From assembly GCF_000685295.1 (NCBI RefSeq), contig NZ_ARYL01000001.1, forward strand, positions 1 to 64,000: a stretch of 64,000 nt of DNA, given 5' to 3'. Below are positions 26,706 through 37,253 of the stretch, piece after piece; position 1 is the first letter of the stretch, and the number at the start of each line of letters is the position of its first letter. The notes beneath the pieces are model-generated. The model made no database searches and was not told the origin of the DNA. It was given only the letters and a program-made list of their open reading frames with translations. The stretch comes from Hyphomonas oceanitis SCH89. Its GTDB lineage: Bacteria; Pseudomonadota; Alphaproteobacteria; Caulobacterales; Hyphomonadaceae. A program made the translations under genes and the position numbers.

Positions 26706-28013
26706 TCATTTTGCTTTGTCCAACCTGGCACGCATGGATGCGGCAACGCTCTCGGCAATTTCCATTGGAAAGTTCTCCGGCATCGCCGCGATGGTGCGAT
26801 CCAGCGCACCCTCGGCATCACGGACAAGGGCGACGAACAGATCATCAACTTCCGCCTCGGCAACGCCGGCAGATTTCGCGCTTTCCTTGAAGTGATAAGG
26901 AAGAATATCGCCCATACGATAGTGCCGACGATCTCCTGCGGCCATCGCAAGCCGGAACTCCCGGCGCGTCAACTGGTTCGCATCGAAATGGGGCTGCGCT
27001 GTCATGATGTCGTAAAGTGGCGTCATGCGGTACCGTCCGCCCGGTGTCAGGAAGAGGCTGAAATTCTTGGCGTGTCCATCGGTTGCACCGATCAGCCAGA
27101 ACACGATCTGCGCTTTCAGGAATGCAAGACGATCCTGGTCAGCATAGTCGCTGCCGCTGAGAAGCCTGAGGCAATCGGCGATGCCTGGACCGCCGTCGGA
27201 GTTGTATTTCAGGGTTGATGGCACAGACAACGCCTGGCAGAAATCCTCCTGCGGGACGCGCAGTAAACGCCCGTCTTGTGTTATGAAACGGTCAAACCGC
27301 TCGATTGCCAGAACACGTACATTCTCAAAATCGACAATCTCGCTCTTCGCCACATCCAGACCGAGAGCCTTACACAGCGTGAGGCAGAAATGCTCGTTCT
27401 CGACGCTCCTGCGCATATCGAGTCCATTTGCCAGCTTTCCCAATTCCGGTTTCAGGATATGCGTGGTGGGAGTCGTTCCTTGTGGCAGGCACCAACCCCG
27501 GTGCCATAGCAAGGCCGTCTTCTCTTGCGCACCGGCGATCGAAATCCGAAATTCACGGTCACCATCCGCGCGAATGCCAAGTGGCGCCGTGGCGAGGTTG
27601 CGGACGATTTCCGCGATTTCGCCGTCTTCAAGGGACGTACATTCAGGCAGACCCGGAAGCACGACAGGGTCCCCTTCCGGAACAAATTGAAGTGCCCCTA
27701 CGCAGTCACGTCCAATCTTGTTCAAGAGGCTGAACGGATCAATTCCCTCGGCCCCCACTTTGGCAGCAACCTTGCGCCGGATATCGGTATTGTCCGGCAG
27801 GAGATTGTCGAAATAGGCTGAAACCTCTGCGCCGGTGTAGCGCTCTTCCCGCAATGGGAGGGACAATGAGACAGGGATCGCACGGCGCTCATCATCGAGC
27901 CACGCCTGATCGTAGGAATACGATATGGCGCCGTTCGCCCCGCGTTCGAGGACCCCGATCTGGCGACCGTTGAGGGCGACGGTGAGGCGTTCGCTTTTGC
28001 GCGCCCGTCCCAT
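26706..28013 (-). CDS. hipA: HipA-type serine/threonine kinase toxin
   Basis: HipA toxins phosphorylate tRNA synthetases (GltX in E. coli) and cause growth arrest or persistence. The 435 residues include the N-terminal HipA domain, the ATP-binding SIAGAQEKTALL, the catalytic loop GATDGHAKNFSLF and the metal-binding YDIMTA block, so the kinase looks intact. Its start overlaps the hipB stop (ATGA). The pair lies between the integrase and the tRNA-Val, where it could stabilise the ICE. Confidence 0.92.
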   Translation of the reverse strand: MGRARKSERLTVALNGRQIGVLERGANGAISYSYDQAWLDDERRAIPVSLSLPLREERYTGAEVSAYFDNLLPDNTDIRRKVAAKVGAEGIDPFSLLNKIGRDCVGALQFVPEGDPVVLPGLPECTSLEDGEIAEIVRNLATAPLGIRADGDREFRISIAGAQEKTALLWHRGWCLPQGTTPTTHILKPELGKLANGLDMRRSVENEHFCLTLCKALGLDVAKSEIVDFENVRVLAIERFDRFITQDGRLLRVPQEDFCQALSVPSTLKYNSDGGPGIADCLRLLSGSDYADQDRLAFLKAQIVFWLIGATDGHAKNFSLFLTPGGRYRMTPLYDIMTAQPHFDANQLTRREFRLAMAAGDRRHYRMGDILPYHFKESAKSAGVAEAEVDDLFVALVRDAEGALDRTIAAMPENFPMEIAESVAASMRARLDKAK

Positions 28014-28264
28014 CAGAACATATCCTCAATGTCTTTGTTTGAGCCTTTGGTACGCGGTTGCAGGATCATTTCCAGATCAAGCGCCCGCAACAACTCCATG
28101 ACGGTCGTGAGCTTGACCGTTTCCAGACCGGTTTCTACCTGCGAAACCGTTCCCTGTCTTACGCCCGCCCGTCGTGCCATGTCGGCTTGAGTGAGGTTCT
28201 GCGCGCGTCGATAGCGCCGCAATACGCTACCAATCTGCTTGGGTGATCTGACGAGTTGGGTCAT
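28013..28264 (-). CDS. hipB: HipB antitoxin/repressor
   Basis: An 83-residue helix-turn-helix (Xre-type) protein: LTQADMARRAGVRQGTVSQVE is a clear HTH. It neutralises HipA and represses the operon. The ATG at 28264 (MTQLVRSPKQIG) is preferred; a reading to 28327 would run through the operator. The C-terminus is short and acidic. Confidence 0.9.
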   Translation of the reverse strand: MTQLVRSPKQIGSVLRRYRRAQNLTQADMARRAGVRQGTVSQVETGLETVKLTTVMELLRALDLEMILQPRTKGSNKDIEDMF

Positions 28265-28288
28265 GGCGTGAATTCCGTTGTTTTCATC

Positions 28289-28317
28289 TATATACGCTAC
28301 AGCGCATAAATAGTCAA
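28289..28317 (-). promoter_or_regulatory. hipBA promoter
   Basis: On the minus strand TTGACT (plus 28312-28317) is followed after exactly 17 bases by TATATA (plus 28289-28294), a near-consensus sigma-70 promoter about 25 bases before the hipB start. It lies inside the palindromic operator, so HipB binding would cover it. Confidence 0.75.
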
Positions 28318-28361
28318 TATACGCCACAGCGTATATTGACTATTTATGCGCTGTAGCGTAT
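28292..28361. promoter_or_regulatory. 70-bp perfect palindromic operator of hipBA
   Basis: Two 33-bp arms (28292-28324 and 28329-28361) are exact inverted copies around the 4 bases CACA. Within it three related 16-bp sites are spaced 27 bases apart: ATACGCTACAGCGCAT (28292), ATACGCCACAGCGTAT (28319) and ATGCGCTGTAGCGTAT (28346). Each is a dyad of about ATACGC-N4-GCGTAT, as expected for HipB dimers. A mirror-image TTGACT lies at 28336-28341 but its -10 (TATGAG) is weak. Confidence 0.8.
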
Positions 28362-28470
28362 GAGGATCTGCAGACGGCAAACAAGTCCGCAAGCCATTGA
28401 TGTGCCAGGTTGCAAAATGAACGGTCAGAGCCGAACGTCATCGGCCGGGAAAGTCGTCGACATAAGGACG

Positions 28471-28520
28471 GAACAAGAACAGAACCTGTAAACTATACTG
28501 TAAACTGTTCTCTGATGTTC
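28471..28520. repeat. GAAC/GTTC and CTGTAAACT repeats beside tRNA-Val
   Basis: Three GAAC words (28471, 28477, 28482) are followed by two tandem CTGTAAACT copies (28486-28494 and 28498-28506, 12-base period) and two GTTC words (28507, 28517). GAACAG (28477-28482) pairs with CTGTTC (28505-28510). The spacing GAAC-N7-GAAC equals the alphaproteobacterial LexA box, but no gene starts close by. It may instead be part of the attachment region at the tRNA 3' end. The remainder of 28362-28550 shows no gene. Confidence 0.4.
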
Positions 28521-28550
28521 TTTTTTCCACAGGCTAGTGCCTTGTTTTTA

Positions 28551-28626
28551 TGGTGGGCGGTAACGGGCTCGAACCGCTGACCCTCTCGGTGTAAACGAGA
28601 TGCTCTACCAACTGAGCTAACCGCCC
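28551..28626 (-). tRNA. tRNA-Val (anticodon TAC)
   Basis: On the minus strand a complete cloverleaf: acceptor GGGCGGT/ACCGCCC, D-arm GCTCAGTTGGTAGAGC, anticodon arm TCTCG-TTTACAC-CGAGA with anticodon TAC, T-arm with GGTTCGAACC, discriminator A and an encoded CCA (28551-28553). The 3' end faces the hip genes and the integrase, the usual orientation of a tRNA used as an ICE attachment site. Confidence 0.95.
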
Positions 28627-28711
28627 TATTCCATCGCGGGCTTTTGCGGATTTCTGAGAGAAAAAGCAAGAGAGCGCGTGTGAAAAACACGCGCTCTCTT
28701 CATTTGGGAGA

Positions 28712-29350
28712 CTAGGCGGCCAGCTCGGCAATGGCCTCGACAACGGACGTGTCGCCTTCCTTCATCTCGAATACTTTGCCTTCAATACCGGCCTGCCAGA
28801 CTGAGGCTGACAGCACGGCGGCCACGTCATCGCGCGTTACCTGACCATCGCGGGCGACGTGGTCGGCGAGCGTGACAAAGCCTTTGCCTTCCTCATTGCT
28901 GAGGCTGATCGGGCGGACGATGACATAGGGCATATCGGATTTTTGCAAATGCGCGTCTGCCGCGTGCTTGGCCTCCAGATAATGACGAATGCCGTCCGAG
29001 CCTTGCGAGGGATCGTCTGCGCCGACCGAGCTGAGCATGACGAAGCGGCCAATTTTGGCCTTGGCTGCCGCGTCGATCAGCGCAATCGCCCCATCGCGGT
29101 CCACCTTGTCTGTCATGTCCTTGCCGGTATCGGCGCCCGAACCGGCCGCGAAGACCACCGCATCCACATCGCGCACGACGTCGTCCTTCAGGTCGGTCAG
29201 GTCGGCCATGCGAAGTTCACAGCCCGCAGGAAGTACACTCGTATCGGCACTCTCCCGCGCCATGGCGACGGGCACGTGGCCTGCGTCGGTCAGTTTTTGC
29301 ACAAGGCGTGCGCCTGTATTGCCTGTCGCGCCAGCTACGAGAATTCTCAT
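28712..29350 (-). CDS. NmrA/atypical SDR-family NAD(P)-binding protein
   Basis: A 212-residue Rossmann-fold protein with the dinucleotide motif GATGNTG at residues 7-13 and the LSSVGAD and YVIVRP blocks of atypical short-chain dehydrogenases (YwnB/NmrA-like). The substrate is unknown. The ATG at 29350 is chosen because the Rossmann strand MRILVAG begins there. First clearly chromosomal gene after the tRNA. Confidence 0.82.
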   Translation of the reverse strand: MRILVAGATGNTGARLVQKLTDAGHVPVAMARESADTSVLPAGCELRMADLTDLKDDVVRDVDAVVFAAGSGADTGKDMTDKVDRDGAIALIDAAAKAKIGRFVMLSSVGADDPSQGSDGIRHYLEAKHAADAHLQKSDMPYVIVRPISLSNEEGKGFVTLADHVARDGQVTRDDVAAVLSASVWQAGIEGKVFEMKEGDTSVVEAIAELAA

Positions 29351-29433
29351 ATCCATATCTCCTGTCAGTTTCATGTTCTGACAGACCAATGGGTGCAGGC
29401 AGCCAACGTTCCGCTTCGCACGCAGGCACAAAA

Positions 29434-29464
29434 AAAGCGGCCGCATCAGAAACGCGGCCGCTTT
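29434..29464. terminator. Bidirectional terminator between lon and the SDR gene
   Basis: AAAGCGGCCGC (29434-29444) pairs with GCGGCCGCTTT (29454-29464) around a 9-base loop, with an A-run to the left that gives a U-run on the minus strand. It lies directly after the lon stop (29483), so it most likely terminates lon. Confidence 0.8.
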
Positions 29465-29482
29465 ATCTTTATGTGTCAGTCC

Positions 29483-31900
<2,418 letters not shown>

Positions 31901-31992
31901 GTGAATGCCTCCTTGGAATATGGGCCCCGCTTGGCGGCGACCCCTCTGTGCACCCTGCCCGTCAATCATGACGAGAGTCGGGCGGATAGCTA

Positions 31993-32023
31993 AGATGTGG
32001 ATCGCAAGGGCCGGTGCTTCAAG
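31993..32023 (-). promoter_or_regulatory. Possible sigma-32 promoter of lon
   Basis: On the minus strand CTTGAAG (plus 32017-32023) is followed after 16 bases by CCACATCT (plus 31993-32000), close to the heat-shock pattern CTTGAAA and CCCCATNT. It lies about 95 bases upstream of the lon ATG. lon is a classical heat-shock gene. Confidence 0.4.
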
Positions 32024-32068
32024 CCGAAGAATGCGCAAGAATCTGGGGAATTGAAAAACAGCCTGAAA

Positions 32069-33367
32069 TCAAGGCATCGCGGCCCGCCATTCCTTTGCAC
32101 TCTCCGTCTCTTTCTTTTGATGAGCCATGAACGCTTTCAACACGCCTAGCCTGGGGTTTGTTGGCTTGCCGTCACCGAGCAGCCTTATCTGTTCATAATA
32201 CCAGCCCTGAGCGCCAAATCCGTTGAGCGCCTTTATCAGCTTTATGGGCGAATTCGGCCCGAATATGCCCGGCCCGATGCGTAGCTCTGCCTCCCATTTG
32301 GTGGCATCGGCCTCACCGGACAATAGCTTTGCCGGGGTCGCAGGATCAACACAGAGCGGGCGTCCGAGACCGACAAGATCGGCTTCATGCCCTTCAAGCG
32401 CAGCATCCATTGCAGATCGCGTACGAAACCCACCCGTTACCATCAGGGGCATCGTGGCGCGCTCCTGCACGGATTTGGCATAGGAGAGGAAATAGGCCTC
32501 ACGCTCACGGGTCGAGCTGCGGCGGGAATCCTCGAAAGAGGGCTCAAGCCCCTCCATATCCATCATCGCCGGCTGCTCGTAATTGCCGCCGGAAATCTCC
32601 ACGAAATCAACGCCCAGCCCATTGAGAATATCAATAACGGCAAGACAGTCCGCATGGCTGAAGCCGCCTTTCTGGAAATCGGCCGAATTGAGCTTCACCG
32701 ACACCGAAAAGCCCGGCCCGCCCTGCACTTTGGCCTCCCGCACACTATCGACCAGCAGGCGCGCGCGATTTTCCAGCGGCCCACCCCAGTCATCCTCGCG
32801 CCTGTTGGCGAGCGGTGAAAGGAAGGAGCTCAGCAGGTAGCCATGGGCGGCATGGACCTGAATGCCATCAAACCCGGCTTTCCTGCCGACGCGCGCGGCC
32901 CGCCCAAAGCCCTCGACCACCGCCCTGATCTCGTCAGCGGTCATGGCGCGGGGCTCTCCGAACTGCCCACCGGGCAGCCCAAGGGCCACGGGGCTCGGCG
33001 CGGCGGGGCGCGGATTGACCAGTTTGGGCGTCTGCCGCCCGGCATGGCTGACCTGCATGATGAACGCCGCGCCATGCGACTTGGCCGCTTCAGCCCAGCG
33101 CGACAGGCCATCCAGCTCATCCTCGCCCGACTTTGCGTCGATCACGACATTGCCGACGCGCTCAAGATGGTGGCGGTCAATCTGCACATTTCCGGTCAGC
33201 AGCCCGCCGGCTCCGCCCTCGGCCCAGCGGCGATAGAGGGTGACATGTTCCTCAGTTGGCCGGTTGCGCGAATCCGCGAGTCCCTCTGTCATGGCAGCCT
33301 TCACAAGACGGTTCGGGAAGGTCAGCCCACTCGACAGGGTTAACGGGGCATTAATCGTGACAGGCAT
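32069..33367 (-). CDS. Old-yellow-enzyme-family FMN oxidoreductase
   Basis: A 432-residue NADH:flavin oxidoreductase TIM barrel. Typical marks: FPNRLVKAAMTEG near the N-terminus, MQVSHAGRQ, GFDGIQVHAAHGYLLSSFLSP (substrate His and Tyr region) and VTGGFRTR with DLVGLGRPL for phosphate binding. The substrate is unknown (enoates or related compounds). The start at 33367 has GGGAGA upstream. Divergent from parE with a 53-base gap. Confidence 0.88.
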   Translation of the reverse strand: MPVTINAPLTLSSGLTFPNRLVKAAMTEGLADSRNRPTEEHVTLYRRWAEGGAGGLLTGNVQIDRHHLERVGNVVIDAKSGEDELDGLSRWAEAAKSHGAAFIMQVSHAGRQTPKLVNPRPAAPSPVALGLPGGQFGEPRAMTADEIRAVVEGFGRAARVGRKAGFDGIQVHAAHGYLLSSFLSPLANRREDDWGGPLENRARLLVDSVREAKVQGGPGFSVSVKLNSADFQKGGFSHADCLAVIDILNGLGVDFVEISGGNYEQPAMMDMEGLEPSFEDSRRSSTREREAYFLSYAKSVQERATMPLMVTGGFRTRSAMDAALEGHEADLVGLGRPLCVDPATPAKLLSGEADATKWEAELRIGPGIFGPNSPIKLIKALNGFGAQGWYYEQIRLLGDGKPTNPRLGVLKAFMAHQKKETESAKEWRAAMP

Positions 33368-33420
33368 TATGTTCTCCCAATATCGACACTGAGTCGCACG
33401 CCCTTTAAGGGAGACCAATT

Positions 33421-35424
33421 ATGGCCGCCGCCAATCAAGCAAAGCTGTTCGACACTATGGTACCAGATTCTTCCGGCTATTCGGCCAAAGATATTGAAGT
33501 TCTTGAGGGCCTTGAACCGGTCCGCAAACGGCCCGGCATGTATATTGGCGGCACGGATGAGCGCGCCTATCATCACCTCTTCGCCGAAGTGCTCGATAAC
33601 TCGATGGATGAGGCCGTTGCTGGCCACGCAAACCGCATCGAAATCCACCTCGATGCCGAGGGCTTCCTGACCGTCGTCGACAATGGACGCGGCATCCCGG
33701 TCGACCCGCACCCGAAATTCCCCAAGAAATCGGCGCTGGAAGTGATCATGACCACGCTCCACGCGGGCGGCAAGTTCTCCGACAAGGCCTATGAAACGGC
33801 GGGCGGCCTTCACGGCGTGGGTATTTCGGTAGTGAACGCGCTGTCCGAACTGGTCGAAGTGGAAGTCGCGCGCGACAAGATTCTCTACCGCCAGACCTTC
33901 TCTCGCGGCCTGCCACAGGGAAAGCTGGAAAAGGTCGGCGCCACACCGAACCGCCGGGGCACCTCGGTGAAATTCCGTCCCGACACCCAGATCTTCGGCG
34001 AGAAGCTGCGCTTCCGCCCTGCCCGCCTGTTCCAGATGGCGCGGTCGAAAGCCTATCTCTATCGCGGCGTCGAAGTGCGCTGGAGCTGTGACCCGAGCCT
34101 GCTGCCGGAAGATTCCAAGATCCCGGCCGAAGCGGTCCTCTCCTATCCGAACGGCCTCGCTGACCAGCTGGACGAAGTCTTTGCCGACAAGGCGACGATC
34201 ACCGAGAGCTCGTTCACCGGCCTTGTCGACGCCGGCAAGGAAGGCAAGGTCGAATGGGCCATCGCCTGGACACGCGCCGGCTTCGGCGAAGCGGACGGCT
34301 TTGCCCGCTCGTACTGTAACACGATCCCGACACCGGAAGGCGGCACGCACGAAGCCGGTTTCCGCTCGGCGATCACAAAGGGCCTGCGCAACTTTGCCGA
34401 GCTGACGGGCCAGAAGAAGGGCGCCGATATCACGGCCGAAGACATTATGGGCCATTCGGGCCTGTTGTTGTCGGTCTTCATCCGCAACCCTGAATTCGTC
34501 GGCCAGACCAAGGACAAGCTATCGACCACGGCGGCCTTCCGCCTCGTTGAAAACGCGGTTCGCGACCGGTTCGACCACTGGCTCGCCGGCAGCCCGAAAG
34601 AGGCTGACAAGCTGCTCACCTGGGCCATCGACCGGGCCGAAGAGCGCGCCAACCGCCGCAAGCAGAAAGAGATCAGCCGCAAGTCGGTCACCAAGAAACT
34701 CCGCCTGCCCGGCAAGCTCGCCGACTGCGCCGAGAAGGGCCCGGAAGGCACTGAACTGTTCCTCGTCGAAGGCGACTCCGCTGGCGGCAGCGCCAAGCAG
34801 GCGCGCGACCGGAAAACGCAGGCCATCCTTCCCCTGCGCGGCAAGATCCTGAACGTGGAGAGTGCTTCGGCCGACAAGCTGGCGGGCAACCAGGAACTCA
34901 ACGACCTCGCCCTCGCGCTCGGCACCCAGCTCGGCCGCAAGTTCGACCTGGATGAGCTGCGCTATGAGCGCATCATCATCATGACCGATGCTGACGTTGA
35001 CGGCGCGCACATTGCGGCGCTGTTGATCACATTCTTCTATCGCCTGACGCCGGGCCTGATCGAGAGCGGACGCCTGTTCATGGCGCAGCCGCCGCTGTTC
35101 CGCCTGTCGAACAAGGGCACGATTGCCTATGCGATGAACGAAGAGCAGCGGACTGAAGTGATGGCCAAGCATTTCAAGCCGAACCAGAAAGTCGATATGG
35201 TGCGCTTCAAGGGTCTCGGCGAAATGAACCCGTCGCAGCTCAAGGAAACCACCATGAACCCGTCCACCCGCACGCTGGCCCGCGTTACGCTGCCGGACTC
35301 TATGGACGAGCTGACGGAGATGAAGCCATCCGAACTCATCAACACGCTGATGGGCAAGAAGGCTGAAACCCGGTTCAAATTCATCCAGGACAATGCCGCC
35401 TTCGTAGACGAGTTGGATATTTAA
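33421..35424 (+). CDS. parE: DNA topoisomerase IV subunit B
   Basis: ATPase subunit of topoisomerase IV, which unlinks daughter chromosomes. The 667 residues show the GHKL ATP-binding motifs (EVLDNSMDEA, DNGRGIPV, GLHGVGISVVNA), the Toprim block EGDSAGGSAKQARDRK and MTDADVDGAH. The form TQAILPLRGKILNVESAS followed by NQEL, and the C-terminal LMGKKAETRFKFIQ, indicate ParE rather than GyrB. Confidence 0.93.
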   Translation: MAAANQAKLFDTMVPDSSGYSAKDIEVLEGLEPVRKRPGMYIGGTDERAYHHLFAEVLDNSMDEAVAGHANRIEIHLDAEGFLTVVDNGRGIPVDPHPKFPKKSALEVIMTTLHAGGKFSDKAYETAGGLHGVGISVVNALSELVEVEVARDKILYRQTFSRGLPQGKLEKVGATPNRRGTSVKFRPDTQIFGEKLRFRPARLFQMARSKAYLYRGVEVRWSCDPSLLPEDSKIPAEAVLSYPNGLADQLDEVFADKATITESSFTGLVDAGKEGKVEWAIAWTRAGFGEADGFARSYCNTIPTPEGGTHEAGFRSAITKGLRNFAELTGQKKGADITAEDIMGHSGLLLSVFIRNPEFVGQTKDKLSTTAAFRLVENAVRDRFDHWLAGSPKEADKLLTWAIDRAEERANRRKQKEISRKSVTKKLRLPGKLADCAEKGPEGTELFLVEGDSAGGSAKQARDRKTQAILPLRGKILNVESASADKLAGNQELNDLALALGTQLGRKFDLDELRYERIIIMTDADVDGAHIAALLITFFYRLTPGLIESGRLFMAQPPLFRLSNKGTIAYAMNEEQRTEVMAKHFKPNQKVDMVRFKGLGEMNPSQLKETTMNPSTRTLARVTLPDSMDELTEMKPSELINTLMGKKAETRFKFIQDNAAFVDELDI

Positions 35425-35448
35425 GCGGACTGCTTAACGCCCGCCCCC

Positions 35449-35518
35449 CTGGCGAACGCCGGGGTCGCATGGGGCTTTTTCCTGTCTCCAATTGCCAGAG
35501 GTCCCGGCGTTCGCCGGG
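35449..35518. repeat. Inverted repeat downstream of parE
   Basis: CTGGCGAACGCCGGG (from 35449) and CCCGGCGTTCGCCGG (35503-35517) form 15-base arms with one mismatch around about 40 bases that include GGGGCTTTTT. It may act as terminator or be a REP-like intergenic repeat. The remaining bases up to 35625 show no gene. Confidence 0.45.
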
Positions 35519-35625
35519 ACTGCGCATAGATTTATCTGAAGGTATGTATGGAGAGGCGTGAGAAAGCGCTGCGACCGGCCATGTCCGCGAGGGGTGGCAC
35601 GGGAGCCGGTCGCAGCGCCCGATCC

Positions 35626-35880
35626 TCAGGCGGCGCCAGTCGGGGCGGGAGGCACCTGGCCTGTGGAGGTCTTGCGGGCAGACGTGTCATCGCTGCGGAT
35701 GCTATCGCGAACGGAATCAGACAGACGTCCGAGAACAGAGTTTTCGCCGGTAAGGTTATGGCGGTCGGCCTCGTCCTTCATGGTTGAGAAGAAGCGGCCG
35801 AGCTTCTTGCGGTTGGCATAGCCGGCAACGGCGGCGAGACCAAGCAGCGCGATTGTTGAGGGATATGACTTGCTGGACAT
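35626..35880 (-). CDS. Small hypothetical membrane-anchored protein
   Basis: An 84-residue protein with one hydrophobic segment near the N-terminus (STIALLGLAAVAGYA) and a polar, charged remainder. Family not recognised. It lies behind the GlsB/YeaQ gene on the same strand (26-base gap), so a shared stress role is possible. Confidence 0.6.
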   Translation of the reverse strand: MSSKSYPSTIALLGLAAVAGYANRKKLGRFFSTMKDEADRHNLTGENSVLGRLSDSVRDSIRSDDTSARKTSTGQVPPAPTGAA

Positions 35881-35906
35881 TGATGTATTCCTTTCCGATT
35901 TCAGGG

Positions 35907-36164
35907 TTACGCGTGAGTGCGACGTGAGAAGAAGTTCCAGACAACGAGAACGATGACTGCGCCGAGCGTGGCACCGATCAGGCCAGCCCCGTCGCCTTCG
36001 CCATAGAAACCAAGCGTCTGGCCGAGGAAGGTGAAGACGAATGCGCCGACAACGCCGAGCAGCATCGTGAGCAGGAAGCCTTTAGGCTCGTTCCTGCCCG
36101 GGTGAAGGAACTTGGCGATGACACCGGCAATGAGGCCGATGAAGAGTGTCATGATGAAGCCCAT
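35907..36164 (-). CDS. GlsB/YeaQ/YmgE-family membrane protein
   Basis: An 85-residue protein with three hydrophobic segments: MGFIMTLFIGLIAGVIAKFL, a central GFLLTMLLGVVGAFVFTFLG, and a C-terminal LIGATLGAVIVLVVW. This is the glycine-zipper layout of the transglycosylase-associated/GlsB family, associated with stress. The ribosome-binding AAGGACC precedes it. Confidence 0.85.
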   Translation of the reverse strand: MGFIMTLFIGLIAGVIAKFLHPGRNEPKGFLLTMLLGVVGAFVFTFLGQTLGFYGEGDGAGLIGATLGAVIVLVVWNFFSRRTHA

Positions 36165-36259
36165 TGCGAGGGTCCTTTTTGGCTGGATTGCTAAATCAAT
36201 CCGCGCAAAGGCTTTTCGTTCCGGGGTTACGAAAATGATTAGTTCGATTGGTCCGCGAG

Positions 36260-37174
36260 CTATCCGCGCCGGGCCTCGGTCACGAAATCCACAAAGGCGC
36301 GCAGCGGCGCCGGCATGAAACGCCGATTGTAGAAATAGAGCTGGGGACCTTCGAACTCAGGCCACCAGTCCTGCAAAACGGGCTCAAGCGCTCCGGTTGC
36401 GAAATGCGGCTCGAGCCAATTGCGGAAGCCCTGGGTCAGACCGAAGCCATTGATCGCAGCTTTGATCGCCGCGCTTCCGCCCGCCGTGCCGACGATCAGC
36501 CGGCCCTCCGGCTCGACCACGAGTTCCTCGCCATCGCGGGCAAACTCCCACGGGATCATGGCGCCGCTGGAGAAGCGCAGACGGACACATTCGTGCTGCA
36601 ACACGTCGCGCGGGTGCTCCGGGCGTCCATGGGCATCGAGATAGGCCGGCGAGGCGGCGGTGGCGGCCTGCTGCATGGCCGGACCGATCGGCACGGCGAT
36701 CATGTCCTGCGCCAGGCGTTCGCCATAGCGGATGCCCGCATCGCACCCGGCGGCGACCGTATCGACGAAGCGATCATCCACCATGATCTCGACACTGACG
36801 TCCGGATGGCGACGCAGGAATGCCTCGACCAGGGGCGGCAGGATGTCGACCATCACGGCGCCCGGCACATTGAGCCGCAGCATGCCGCGCACGGCATTGC
36901 CGGAACTCATGGCCGCGTCGACGGCGGCGCGCGCCTCCGCGAGGATGGGTTCGAGGCGAGCAGCCAGATCGCGCCCGGCCTCTGTGGGCGTCACCGAGCG
37001 CGTGGTGCGGCTCAGCAGGCGCACCCCCATGCTGGCCTCAAGGCGCGAGAGCGTTTCGCTGACGGTGGATGGCGACACGCCAAGCTGGCGCGCGGCATCC
37101 CGAAAACCGCCTGCGCGCACAATGGCCAGGAAGACCGAAAGCTCGTCGAGGGAAGCCGGAGGATTGTTCGTCAT
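36260..37174 (-). CDS. LysR-family transcriptional regulator
   Basis: A 304-residue regulator: N-terminal winged helix-turn-helix (FRDAARQLGVSPSTVSETLSRLE) and a LysR substrate-binding domain. The ATG at 37174 precedes SLDELSVFLAIVRAG, the normal start of the family. It is divergent from the aldo/keto reductase with an 79-base gap, and so probably controls it. Confidence 0.9.
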   Translation of the reverse strand: MTNNPPASLDELSVFLAIVRAGGFRDAARQLGVSPSTVSETLSRLEASMGVRLLSRTTRSVTPTEAGRDLAARLEPILAEARAAVDAAMSSGNAVRGMLRLNVPGAVMVDILPPLVEAFLRRHPDVSVEIMVDDRFVDTVAAGCDAGIRYGERLAQDMIAVPIGPAMQQAATAASPAYLDAHGRPEHPRDVLQHECVRLRFSSGAMIPWEFARDGEELVVEPEGRLIVGTAGGSAAIKAAINGFGLTQGFRNWLEPHFATGALEPVLQDWWPEFEGPQLYFYNRRFMPAPLRAFVDFVTEARRG

Positions 37175-37253
37175 ATCGAACAGTCTATTCGGGATTGGCC
37201 GGATTATCAATGTCAGCAACTGGCCCTATCTCAGGCAGGAAAAGGAGATCCCC

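Noticed and set aside
33367-34455. A 362-codon minus-strand open frame.
   Set aside because: Antisense to parE with no family pattern.
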